The notes beneath the pieces were generated by a model. The model was not told the origin of the DNA. It saw only the letters and a list, made by a program, of their open reading frames with translations, and did no database searches. This document shows, piece by piece, positions 1 through 11,500 of a DNA stretch of 64,000 nucleotides (the stretch's first letter is position 1; the number at the start of each line of letters is the position of its first letter). The stretch lies in assembly GCA_022818135.1 (NCBI GenBank), contig JAFMSR010000007.1, positions 10,253,007 through 10,317,006 on the forward strand, read 5' to 3'. Made by a program: the position numbers and the translations under genes. This stretch comes from Saxidomus purpurata. Its lineage: Eukaryota > Mollusca > Bivalvia > Venerida > Veneridae.

Positions 1-389
1 TATTGCTATTACTTGTTTATCTTGTTAGACATACAGTCTCTTTAGACTAGACATGAAGTCCAAGAGGTAAATTATAAATTGTATGATTTGTATGTAGGGT
101 TAGAGAGAATTAAAAACTTTCTATCTCCTGGTACTGCCTCACACACCACGCGAGTATTATGAGCAGGATACATGCTTGATATTAAAAAGAATAAAAGTAA
201 AATAATAGCAAGACAGCTTTTCCAGTTATAGAAATATTATGGAATACAGGATTGTTAAAATGAATATAAACGGAAAACGTTAAAAACAACTGCTGTATAA
301 CTTAACTGGGCCATTGTCTGCTTGGAATATTCAATATCAGTTGCTTTAGTAACCCATTCCACAGGACTGTGATATGGGGGAAAGAGTAG
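1..389. other. no gene recognised at window edge
   Basis: AT-rich sequence without a convincing exon, repeat or RNA gene. It may contain the 3' end of the minus-strand retroelement that starts at 390, but no poly(A) or repeat tail is visible. Confidence 0.4.
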
Positions 390-1198
390 TTAAAACAATC
401 CCGAGTTATCATGGGTTTGGCGGAGTCTAAGAGAATGCATATGCTTAGTTAACCTGCTTTGGACTTCAAGATAATTTGGTAGGAAGATTGCTACATGATG
501 GTGGTACATCTTGTTGTACATAATCAGTTTGGAGGCCAGGCGCCTGTTAACAAGGGTGCTACAGCGTAGGATTTTCTGTAGATGTACCAGGTTTAATGAT
601 TGTTGAACCATGTGACTGGTTCGATTTCGATTTGTGTATGATGACTTTTGTGTGTGTGATGAGTACTCTTATTAATGTTTCGTAAAATAGTGATTTGATA
701 TCGCCATGTTTTGTTTTGATTTTACGTTTGAGAATGCGTAGTGTTCTGTTTGCAAATGTTGTTATCCAGGAGATATGTGTGTTCAAACTGAGCTCTTGAC
801 TGGTGTCTTGTCTTTTTTATAAAGTTTGTCCCTTTTTCTTATTAATCTTTTTATACCGTATGTGACGCATTGGATAGGTTTCTTGTTGCTTTGGATTTTA
901 ATTGCGACAATTTTGATATGCCTTCTTGAAATAAGAGTATAAACCTGATCAAGAGATCTCTCTACATCTTTTAAGATGTTGACATTGGAGCTATTGATAA
1001 GATATTTGAAGTCATCTAATTCAGCTGCCCGTAATAATGGGATATCCCGGGGTGTTTATTTATGAAGGGGTTGAGTCGAGCTTGGGAATTGACTAGATTA
1101 TGGTCTGAAATATCAGCTTGGACAGATACTGCGCTTACTAGTGTGGGATCTTTGGTAAGGAATATGTCCAGAACATCTTCAACACGTGTAAATGGCAT
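390..1198 (-). mobile_element. decayed, internally deleted non-LTR retrotransposon (Jockey/CR1-like)
   Basis: Three minus-strand reading-frame pieces lie in the order expected of a LINE ORF2. Piece 1016-1198 resembles the end of an apurinic-type endonuclease (DVLDIFLTKDPTLV, then ISDHNLV, the ISDH-type motif). The next stretch, about 790-1015, reads like the endonuclease-RT linker (TYGIKRLIRKRDKLYKK). Piece 559-786 resembles the end of the reverse transcriptase (NTHISWITTFANRTLRILKR, KSLFYETLIRVLI). Piece 390-611 continues into the C-terminal part (NRRLASKLIMYNKMYHHHVA, HSLRLRQ). The catalytic RT core between linker and thumb is missing, so about 1 kb is deleted near 787. Frameshifts and stops separate the pieces, so the copy is dead. 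Family placement rests on remembered consensus motifs only. Confidence 0.75.
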
Positions 1199-1323
1199 AC
1201 ATTCAGTACATATTTCATTTCTTATGTTATATCTGAAATATTTGGTTTAGAATTAATAATCTACATTTACTGAATGATATATCAATAATCAAAGTGTTTT
1301 TCCATATGGAGATCAAAACTCAC

Positions 1324-1588
1324 CTAAACGCCTATAGTCCATCTCTTGGAGATAACCCCTCACAAGCAGCTGTTGATAGTATCTTTCTATTTGTTCTAGT
1401 TCTTGAATACTTCGTCTGACGTCTGCGACTAGAGGTCGTTTGCTCAATTGAATGTCGTCTGTGACTGAAAGACGCTTTCTAAATGAGATGTCGTCCGCAA
1501 CTGGAGTTTCTGATGTTGGATATAGTGAAACTCTTGGGATGACAGCAATCAGTATCACTATCATAGAGGAGAGGATGGCTACAGTGAT
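1324..1588 (-). CDS. putative exon of a secreted peptide-hormone precursor (partial gene)
   Basis: An open minus-strand block of 265 nt is bounded by a T-rich tract plus TTTTAG acceptor (1589-1597) and a GTGAGT donor (1318-1323). It opens with a hydrophobic leader (ITVAILSSMIVILIAVIP) that could be part of a signal peptide; an internal Met codon lies at 1562-1564. Three 12-residue units follow (PVADDISFRKRL, SVTDDIQLSKRP, LVADVRRSIQEL) with KR or RR dibasic sites. Then comes a probably helical stretch (IERYYQQLLVRGYLQEMD) ending RRLG at a phase-1 donor. Dibasic sites and a terminal Gly at the splice site suit a precursor whose amidation signal is completed by the next exon. LSVTDD and DVRRSIQEL faintly recall molluscan egg-laying hormone/DH44-type peptides, but this is tentative. 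No upstream or downstream exon was found. Confidence 0.4.
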
Positions 1589-1598
1589 CTAAAATAAA

Positions 1599-3404
1599 TA
1601 TATTTAATGATTGACAGTTGCTAAAAAACAAAATAAATGCGACATCATCTGTACCAACAAGCCTTGTTATGACGGCGACATATTACAATAACAAAATTAT
1701 CAACATTTATGCAGGAATGCCGGTGTAGCTTTTCGTAACATATCCCAAAATGATACTTATGCAACCTGCACATTCGAAAAAAAGACATTATTATTCAATT
1801 TGGTATTTTATATGCAATTCATATATCGTTAGAAATTCAGATATCCTTCTTTGCACCAATGAGACCTCATTTCAGACAGTGGAAAGAACAAACACTGATT
1901 TTGCTCCTTGCCTTCTAATGCAAAGAAGATTATTCAATTGGGAGGTAATTACAAGGTTAACAATGATATATCAAACACAGTTTCTTTATTCATTTTATAT
2001 TTTACCGGTTTTATCATATTGGTAATGATATAGTTTAGACAGGCGTTTTGTCAAATAATCTAGAGTTAGTACTATAAAAGTATCATGCAACATGAGATAA
2101 ACTTCGTTGGAACAAGAAATCACTTTAGAAACATTCATACGAGTCATATAAAATACATAATCTATTATGTCTATATGTAGGATAGAGCAAAGCGCAAACA
2201 TTGCTTATAATTGAATGTCCTTTTTTCCGATCGCGTTTCAAACTGAATCGTTGGTGGAAAATGAATTTAAGTGCAAACGGACGTTAGATACGACGATTCC
2301 AAAACAATAAACTATACTATTACTCGATCTCTCGTTACTCGTATGAAGGCAAGTATGCTTTAACTAAAAGTAAAACGGTGTTTTAAAAGACCTGTAATGC
2401 CATTTTAATAATAAATAAGAGATTACATTTCCCCCCAAAAAATATATTCTGTCTACAAATTTATTTTGTAAATTCAGTTCTCAGTCATTTAGTTTTTGCT
2501 GATTTGTGTACATCAAACGATTAGTTTGAACAGTCCGACAACGCTAAAGCTAGATCTATATCAGAATACCATGGAAGCTAATATCAGTATTTTAGCTAAT
2601 ACACTCATGTATACGTCTTTTATATCATTGGTCTCATATATTGATAATGCTTATCATATACATTGATGAGACTAAGTTTAGGTAATCATTGCTAGTCAGT
2701 TCATCCTTGACCTGTTTAGGGTGATATTCGATTTTTAAGGTTATTTTTTTACATGCGTAGTAATGGTATTTTTCTTTTTAGTTTGTTACTCTTATTTTAT
2801 TTTCTGACAGTTTTAAGTTAAAGATTAGCAATAGTTACCTGACTTTTACACTGTATAAATAGTCATAAATTGCTGTGATACTTCTTACAGTGGAAGTAAA
2901 ATCAGTTCTTCTGTTTTACTACGTAAATAATGATATAATATATTAATATAACTTAGGAATTTTTAATTGTAATTTAGAGGTGCAATATGTCATTGTATAT
3001 TAATTTTTATTATATACCTACTAATGTTTATCTGAATTTTCTTTAGTATTTGTGCAGTAAAATACAACATCCCGTATCAAATTTTCCGTATCAGATGAAT
3101 TTAGCCGTATCTTATCTGTCCACCGTGTAAGTTGTACACAAATGCATATTCTAACACAAGCTGCTGCTTTTCCTATATAAATTTATACTGTAGAGAAAAG
3201 CCTGTATTTTATTTTACGATAAAATACAGCACGTTTTTCCAAGGACGACGTGCCGTAAATGACGTAACGACGTGACGTATGTAAACAAGCGCGTCCAAAC
3301 GTATCTCGCGTTTTAAGGTTACAATAATATGCTACTACGCGTTAAATAAAGTTAGGGATTGTTTTCAAAGAAAAGAACGTGTTAGAATCGAAATAATAAA
3401 TTGT
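1599..3404. other. intergenic, no gene recognised
   Basis: Only short AT-rich chance frames are present. A small imperfect inverted repeat lies at 2631-2672 (GTCTCAT near the left end, ATGAGAC at the right). Confidence 0.4.
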
Positions 3405-3544
3405 TCCCTATATTTTATCGTTGAATAAAAAACAGTCAGTAATTTGGATGCGTAAAATTAAATCACTCGTGCTACGCACTCGTGATTAAATTACTACGCA
3501 TCCAAATTCCTGACTATATTTTATTCAACGATAAAATACAGGGA
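3405..3544. repeat. fold-back (palindromic) element A
   Basis: The stretch is one near-perfect inverted repeat of about 140 bp. Left arm TCCCTATATTTTATCGTTG matches the reverse complement of CAACGATAAAATACAGGGA at the right end. The arms continue inward through GGATGCGTA/TACGCATCC to a centre near 3474. A shorter related palindrome (GTATTTT...AAAATAC) lies at 3204-3230. No coding capacity; probably a MITE-type fold-back element. Confidence 0.7.
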
Positions 3545-3911
3545 GACATTTATTATTTCTTAATTCATATCATATTCCTACGCTAAAAGTTGAAAAATAG
3601 ATCCACATTGATGCAGTAAAATAAGTGTAGTTTCATTGTCGTCACCTTTTTTTAATGTCACATTTGAAGACAAATGAATACAACGTCTTTTTCGCATTAA
3701 ATAAACCAGAAAGATGATTTACATTTTGCATTTACTTTTTATTAATGTTGTTTGTTTATACACGGAAGAAGGATGTGACTTCATCGACGTCATATAAAAT
3801 GTGACACGAAATAGCGCGTTATGTTGATTGTTGCCATTAATGACACAAATTAACGTTTATATAAAATTTAACATATGATATTCGGTAAAAGGTATATTAT
3901 AAAAGGTATAT

Positions 3912-4054
3912 TATAACAGTCGGTTGATCTGCGTGTGTATCTTTCTCGTTGGCTGCATAGATCAGGATCACACTCGAGGCTCCGCCTCTCGTGTGATCCG
4001 GAACTACACAGCCAACTCAAAAGATACGACGCCGCAGATCAACCGACTGTTATA
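3912..4054. repeat. fold-back (palindromic) element B
   Basis: Arms TATAACAGTCGGTTGATCTG and CAGATCAACCGACTGTTATA are perfect inverses. They continue inward imperfectly (GGATCACACTCGAGGC / GCCTCTCGTGTGATCC) around 3980. Both ends sit on TATA, compatible with a TA-type target duplication. About 143 bp, non-coding. Confidence 0.7.
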
Positions 4055-7000
4055 TAATTCCGTATATCAGTGATAGTCTCTTATAACTCTGTATAGAGTG
4101 GTCATTTATAAATGTGTTAGTCATATAATATATATGATTTTTATGCTAAAATTGTAATTTGTAATGTAATTGAAAGAGATTTTAATAAAATATTTGAATG
4201 AATTGAATTGGAAAATATCAGAATACCAGAGTAAATATCATAAACCCGACTTAATGATGCTACACAGCCAGTGTACTGACTTAACTATATTCAAAGTAAA
4301 GGTGCAAATAAAATATATTATATGTTCAATTAAAACAATTATAACTAGAAAGGTCAATGAAATCATCAAAGAAATACAAATACAAAACATATACATATCG
4401 AATTCATGATATCCAACTTAGATCAGATATACAAAATATCTAAGACAACTAAGAATACAACAAAATTCAAACCTGATCCATTAATAATTTAACTGTAACA
4501 GTCCCTATTGACAATGTCTAACAATCTTCATAAACAATGACTCGTTCTTGCATTACAATAAAAAGTATATATGAAAGCGGATTTATATATGCCATCGTGC
4601 TAGAAGTGTAAACCATTCACGGCTCATAACCAATAGTATCAGATTCAGTATGACAAGAATGGTCAGAAAGTGATTTCGCTGTATAGACAATAATAGCTTG
4701 CTCTTTCTTTACATTGAGCCCGTTTTAGTACACATATTTACGGTAAAAAAGTATTTTATGGATGCATTATCTATCTTTGTCCAACGACATGTACAACATG
4801 TGATCAACAGAACAGCTAGTCATTTATCTTTAACCTATAGAATTCATTTTCGAAATATTGTCCCCATTTATCAATTACCGGTATATACTGCGATTTGATA
4901 GATATTCCCACAATGCAACTGCTTTTCTTAGAAAGAATTTGCATTGAAAACAAAAGTATCTATACATCTTTACAAATCATAATTTTTGTATAATTATTTA
5001 GACGAAATTTAAAGAAAACTTTAATACGAGGAAAAGAAAATATGAATAACTTCGTAAATTAAACCGGGAAAAAATAATCTTATTTTATTTACTATAGCAT
5101 CTTTTGTCTTTAATGCACTTTGCTTATCACGCAAGCTCAACGCTAGAACGTACAGAGATGTACATGTATGATAACTATTAAGAATATGTGTGTGAGTTTT
5201 AAATTAATTGACGTGTGCTATAAACAACAGAAATACACTTTTCTATCAAATAGTGCTTCCGTTTTATCGCCAATAAACTGACGTTTTTAATGTAGACGTC
5301 ACGTCACTTCAGTCACTGATTTCCAATGGCAGTATAAGCGAAAAAGAATGGTTGTACGCTTGTCTGTGAAATATATCTTAGTAAAATAAAACGTCATATG
5401 ATTGAATGTCTTACTTTTTATGTAAAGATCGACATGATCCAGTAATATGCAAGAATTTGGTCCCGAAAATTGACTTGAAATAAATTAGGTAAATTGTTCT
5501 TGTCGAGAATACCGTCGGATAGCATGCATACAGAATCCAATCAAATACTTCATTTTAAAACTTTTCATTTTGGTGGAAATGTTACAAAAGTAATATCACA
5601 TACCCTCTGTCATGATTGTAATTAGTAACAAAGAAGTAAAACTAGTCATAGACATTATCTATCTATTTGAAAAATTCTACAGTGGTTATTGTACAGCTTT
5701 TGCATGATTGTAGCTCTGTTCGAAATAACAAAGAAAGCATACCAATTCAAATTTATTTTCTGTTTCACTTCCATTTTCACTTTCAAACATTAGCTCAAAT
5801 TTATCATTCTGCATCACTGTTAAAACTGAATTTTATAGAGCTCAATACAATTATAGTACGCATAAATATATAACATCTACGAATGGAAATAAAATGCATC
5901 TTAGTAGAACCTGTTATAAAAAAAGATATTTCATTTTTAACAACAGAAGCAAAGTAATTGCCTATACCTTCATTTTCATAGCTACGAAAATGTTATTTCC
6001 AGTCAGTTGGTTGAAACAATAGTTGCAAGTCCAGACATGTCCTTCTTAAATAATAAGTCTGATTGGTGTTAAGTTATGTAAGCTGATAATGGGTGTGGGA
6101 AATGAAAGCTATTCTTTAATAGCCTCAATAAAACAACATGGCATTATAATTCGCTATAATAAATTTACGAAATAACAACCTCTATAAGACATTCGATTTG
6201 ATGAAATCTTAGTTTAAAACACTCCTCTCATGCTTAAAAAGTAATTACGCTTACTGGGAGTGGGAGTTCATGTCAGAAAAACGATACTGTACCACGTAAC
6301 TACTACATCTCTATAATTACAAGTAACTTCTCAAAGGCAGGTCTACATATCAAAAAGTATGATATGAACATTACATTGCATAAAACTTAATACAAAGGTT
6401 ATTGCAAGATTCAACTGGAAATTATTGAGAGCGTCTTTCATAAGAAAATCCAAAAAAGATTTTTAAATCATTTGTAAAAGCAGAAGAGACTATCCTAAAT
6501 ATAATATAAAGGAAAATAGTAGAGTAGTAGAGTTAGTTTCATGCTCATCTAGATATATATATTTATCATGCAACTAGCATTAAATCTGACCGATAACACC
6601 TGTCCGATATTTTAAAATGATATCACGTCAGTAACGTGATAACACTTTGTAAACACGCCCACATGCCGGACTGCTTCCAGTTCAACAAGCAAGACTCCTC
6701 AAGTGCAAACACAGAGAAAAAGTAATTAAAACATTTCATTTATCCTATCATTATTTTATTTTAGTTTACAAATCATTGTTAATGATGTTTTTATTGCATT
6801 AAACTACAGTCCAGATAGATAAATTGAATGAGTTAAAACAAACAGCACGGCACCATAACAATAGTAAAAAAACAAAAATAATATCAAACAGGGAATGCCA
6901 CGTACCAAAAACGCAGCCTCCCCAAAACGAGCCCCACAGCACCCAGAAGTGCACACCACTGTGCAGTGTAAAAAGTCTGTTTTACCGATGAGCTCTTGGA

Positions 7001-8443
7001 ATGTTTTAGAATGGTAATTTATATTTGCTAATAACTTTGGTAATAATATGATAGCTCGTCTTGCAAGTATATTAAATTGATGCATCCCCTGATGTGTTCT
7101 TTTTTTCAATTATCTCTTTAACGTGTATTCCCATTTTAAGACCTCGTGCATCGCTTAAAAAATCTACTAGGTCAAAAACGAAAAACCAAAAAGGTTGGCC
7201 TACTTTAGGATTTCCTTTATTCGAATTGTTAATAAATAGTGCAAATACTTTGATAGTATGCGTCATTATAACAGCCAATAACTTTGATAATTTTTTTTCG
7301 AAATATAAGATTTTCTGGAAATATCATTTTAATTTACAGTATTGTTCCTTTGAAACCAGAATAAAGAAACATATCGTACGCATGATATAAATATATTGTT
7401 CGTATTCTGCATGCTGATATGAATTATATGATTTTGATAGCAAGCATAGTGGCTCATTATTTGTTTACAAGAGGGACAAAATGAAAACTATTCGGCATAT
7501 ACAGTAGTAGTATTTATATATCCATATTCATTTAAAGGTCCAATACTAAGGAAAGCGAAAATTCAAATATACTTTAAAAAACACAGAAATCAGTTATTTT
7601 TAATAAAAAATGAAAGTTGGTATGTAGAAATTCTAAATAAACCACAGTACATGTACACTTATATTTTACTATGCATTATGAAGAATGTTAAAGAGACCTG
7701 GGTAGTCATTTTGTCAAATCACTGAGATTTCAATATAATACACATACTTTTCTTCGTGTTCCAAACACTTTCTGTAAATTTTAACCTGACAATCTTCATT
7801 ATTTAGTGTCTTGCATAAGGTAATGTACTTGCCATTGAAATAACTGTCACTTGATTTTCGCTTAGTAGTGGACCTTTAAAAGAGAAAAAAACATGAGAAT
7901 TCATATTCGGTTTCTCCATTCTTAATCATTGTCCAACGTTAAAGCAGTTCGATGCGGCTGTTTGTCGGGGAAGGAGCGGATCAATCGTCAAATTGTTAAT
8001 CCAATACAGGTAATCCAGAGGTCGCAGGTTCGACCCCACACATCAATCAACATAATTAAAATGGTCTTTTGGATGAGACCTAAAACCGAGGTCTGATGTA
8101 TCGGTGCTGTGTACACAGAGCATTTGCTTATTTAGCTGTTTCTATTTGTATTATAATTCTTCTTTCGCAATAATTTTACACACCATCCCTGTTCTCTTGA
8201 AAATAGGTGTAGAAATGAAATAAAAGAAGAAAGCACTGTATTTTAGTTTTGTGAGGTTGTTGTAATAGAGGTGATTTATCAAGATTTAAATTTATTTGTT
8301 TTTCAGAAACTGAGTACACAAGACTACTTGCGCTGTGCTAACGCATTCAGTTGGTTTGCGAATGTCCGCTCCGCACAAATGAACCCATTTCATCATTTAA
8401 TGCAGGGAATGTTTAATTGCGTCACGATCATGTGACATGAAAA
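4055..8443. other. intergenic region upstream of the P2X gene
   Basis: No exon with convincing splice borders or recognisable protein. The 101-codon minus-strand frame at 6804-7109 contains a hydrophobic run but resembles nothing known to me and lacks support. A possible tRNA-derived SINE remnant lies about 7940-8150, with a box B-like GGTTCGACCCC near 8027. Promoter and 5' UTR of the P2X gene must lie at its right end or in upstream exons; no TATA box is evident just before the start codon. Confidence 0.35.
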
Positions 8444-8580
8444 ATGGCGACGTCGGTGTTCAGCAAAGTAATTGGCGTTTTCTTTGAATACGATACACCT
8501 AGAATTGTACATATCCAAAGCAAAAAAGTTGGCGTCATCAACAGATTTTTACAACTTTGTATTATAGGTTACGTGATAGG
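8444..8580 (+). CDS. P2RX: P2X exon 1 (N-terminus and most of TM1)
   Basis: Residues 1-46, starting MATSVFSKVIG and containing FFEYDTPR, KKVGVINR and the start of TM1. Ends in a split Gly codon (GG|A) at the donor GTGAGT. Two upstream ATGs (near 8429 and 8437) are out of frame. Confidence 0.95.
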
Positions 8581-11500
8581 GTGAGTAGATTTAAATGTGT
8601 CCATACTGTATAATTGAACAGGCTGATAACAATTTGTCTCCAATTTCCAAATTATCAAGAAAATACATTTTAGGCATTTTCTTGAAACAAAATGGACAGA
8701 ATGCTCTGAAACAGCTCAGATTCATAGTAAATGAATACTTGAATATAAAGGATCTAGAATTAAATACACAAAGGCATACTTGGGTGTGCTGGGGCTTTTT
8801 CAGATTTCACATATTAAATGTATGGAAAATGAAAGTAGAAGTGCCAAACTCCTCACAGCGAGCTCCGCACTCAAATCACTGTCTTTTCAAGATACTGCGT
8901 GATGATGGAAAATGTCAAATGACAACTTGTAAAGAATTCCATTAGGAACTAGGAAGTGTCTCCTCGTCCAGTTAAACCGGACGAGGAGACAAATAGGGGT
9001 TTTGTCTCCTCGTCTGACTCTATTCTTTTATCATTGTTTACGAATGAACTTAACAATAAAAATTATTTGCTATAGTTTTCCATCATTGTAATGTATCAAT
9101 AAACTTAATTACTTTTAAAACATTTGCTTGACCGTAGCGAGAAATGTTGTCTTCGTTACAAATATGGTAAGAGTAATTATTAATTTGTAGTTATGACTTG
9201 TTTACTTTGATTTTCTCCGCCTTATTGTCACTTTATACATGCATCACTTACAAACAGAAAATTATATTTAATTGCGCACCTGCGTCTTATATTAAAATTG
9301 TAATTATATATAAATGCAAAGCACCAAAGGTGTTCTTTATTATTGATTTTCTTCGCTTTATTTTCACTTTATACATGCGTCTGTAAATATATCTCCAAAA
9401 TAAACGTGTAGCAAGTAAACATGTGATACCCTCATACTCAACGTGTTTGTTTGATCCTGGTCACCAATTTAAGGAGGTGTGAAAATTAGTAAAACTTTAT
9501 GGAATAACAAAGAACACCAGTGACCTCTTGTGCTTTGCATTTAATTATGTCTCCCCATGAAAATTTATAATGGGGGAGGAGAGTCTCTCAGAGACATATT
9601 GTTTTTGGTTGAGTTGTCTGTCTGTCCGTCTGTCTGTCTTCACAAATCGTGTCCGCTCCATATCTCTTGAACCCCTTGAAGGATTTTAGAATAACTCACC
9701 ACAAATGTTCACCATATTGAGACGATGTGCAGAGTGCATGTTACAACCACCTAGGTCTAAGTATGCGTGAGACTTTCAGGGTAAACAATAATGAATAAAA
9801 TCTTTTGAACAATTCAGAATGTGGTACATATTCTACTACTTTACAAAATCATTGTTTAAGTTTCGCATGCAAGTTGATATCTTCAAAACTATCACATACA
9901 ACAGCATGTAGCATCTTACAAGTGATTTAGGAGGATAAAAAAGCTAAGAAAACAGCAGTCCCATATTTTGATTTGTACTTTGACAAATTTATACCCTGTT
10001 TATAGAATTTCTTTCACTATTCAAATAGTCAAACATTCTGTCTTATGGAAAGCTGCAGCTGTTGTTCTCAGCGTGTGACAAGTTAGTGTCTACAAACTAT
10101 GTAATATATATAGATGTATTGTTCAATTGTGAATAGTAATATTTTTTTTTCATTTTAGATATGCAATCATATTTAAGAAAGGCTATCAGGACTTTGATAA
10201 TGTTCAGGGAGCCATAATAACCAAAGTGAAGGGTGTGGCACGCACTCATAATCTTACCAATAATACAAATGGCAGAATTTGGGACGTAGCAGACTACGTT
10301 GTACCACCTCAGGTAAGATGATTGTCTTAGAAATTGTGTTAATGGCAAAGCCTTAAGGAAGCGTTTGACAGAAGCTAGAATTTCATCGAACAAAATATTT
10401 TAAACATTTATATCTTTTTTATATCATATACCATAGCAGCTTGGCCAAAGTTTTGTATTTAATCTACATGACCTTGACTTTCATACACATAATCTCTGTA
10501 TCCAGCATGTATCCAGGGCATGTTTTGGTTGGTATTTTGTTAAAGTCTGCAAGGATATCAAACCATACTGCTTAGAGCTAGATCATTCTTGACTGAATTA
10601 AATCCAGATTGTTGCTATTGCTTGATTAAGAGAGCTTGCAAAAGATGTGTAGGCAAGTTACATGTACTGTCCTGCATGTACTTGTGCATTAACGGATTAC
10701 CTCCCTGGCTGAGTGATTGGAATTGCTCACTTTAAATCACTTCACATAACAACCACTAACTGATTGAGTGTCATTTGCCAGAGCTCAGCTGCTGACCTAG
10801 TGAGAAAGTTGGCAGATTCTTATGGAGATGAGGGGTCTTGTGCTAGTCCTTCCCATGAATGATAGTTAGGTAAACTGCCTGTCTGTACATAACAGAGTTG
10901 GGTAAACTGCCTGTCTGCAAATAACAGAGTTGGGTAATAACAGAGATGGTGAACTGCCTGTAAATAACAAAAACACCATTTGAATGGGCATCAAACCTCA
11001 AGAAAAATAACATACATTGCATTGATACATGTACTTCAATAAAAACTGAAGGGATATCATAATGATCAAGTAAATTCAAAGATTTTAGCAGTAAAGCAGG
11101 GTATGGGTAATATGATTTCTGCTGCCCTAAACTTTGAAAATTTTAGTTTCATTTTTAGCTCACCTGGCACAAAGTGCCAGAGTGAGCTATTAGGATCGCA
11201 TTCCGTACGTCGTACGTCTGTCCACCATTTCCTTCAAACGACATCTCCTCTGAAACTACTGGGCCAATGTTGATGAGACTTTGCAGGGATGTTCCTTGCA
11301 TGAAGCTCTATCAAAGTTGTTCAAAGAATTCCATTCCATGCAGAACTCTGGTTGCTATGGCAACAAATAGGAAAAACTTTAAAAATCTTCTTCTCTGAAA
11401 CCACAAGGCCTAGAGCTTAGATATTTGGCATGTAGCATTGTCTAGTGGACCTCTACCAAGATTGTTCAAATTATGACCCCCGGGTCAAAATTGACCCCGC

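Larger units (their letters stand above)
8581..10158 (+). other. P2X intron 1 with repeats
   Basis: Contains a hairpin at 8958-8990, a repeat fragment at 9547-9800 and a direct repeat (CACTTTATACATGC, near 9230 and 9366). The 116-codon frame at 8595-8945 directly behind exon 1 has no recognisable homology and no splice support, so it is taken as fortuitous. Confidence 0.7.

Noticed and set aside
6804..7109. 101-codon minus-strand frame with a hydrophobic run
   Set aside because: No recognisable family, and compositionally like AT-rich non-coding DNA.
8421..8436. GTCACGATCATGTGAC near the P2X start as a TFEB/CLEAR-type site
   Set aside because: The half sites are separated by six bases, unlike the GTCACGTGAC consensus.
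8595..8945. 116-codon frame just after P2X exon 1
   Set aside because: Starts inside intron 1, has no family motif, and the P2X frame is fully explained by exon 2.
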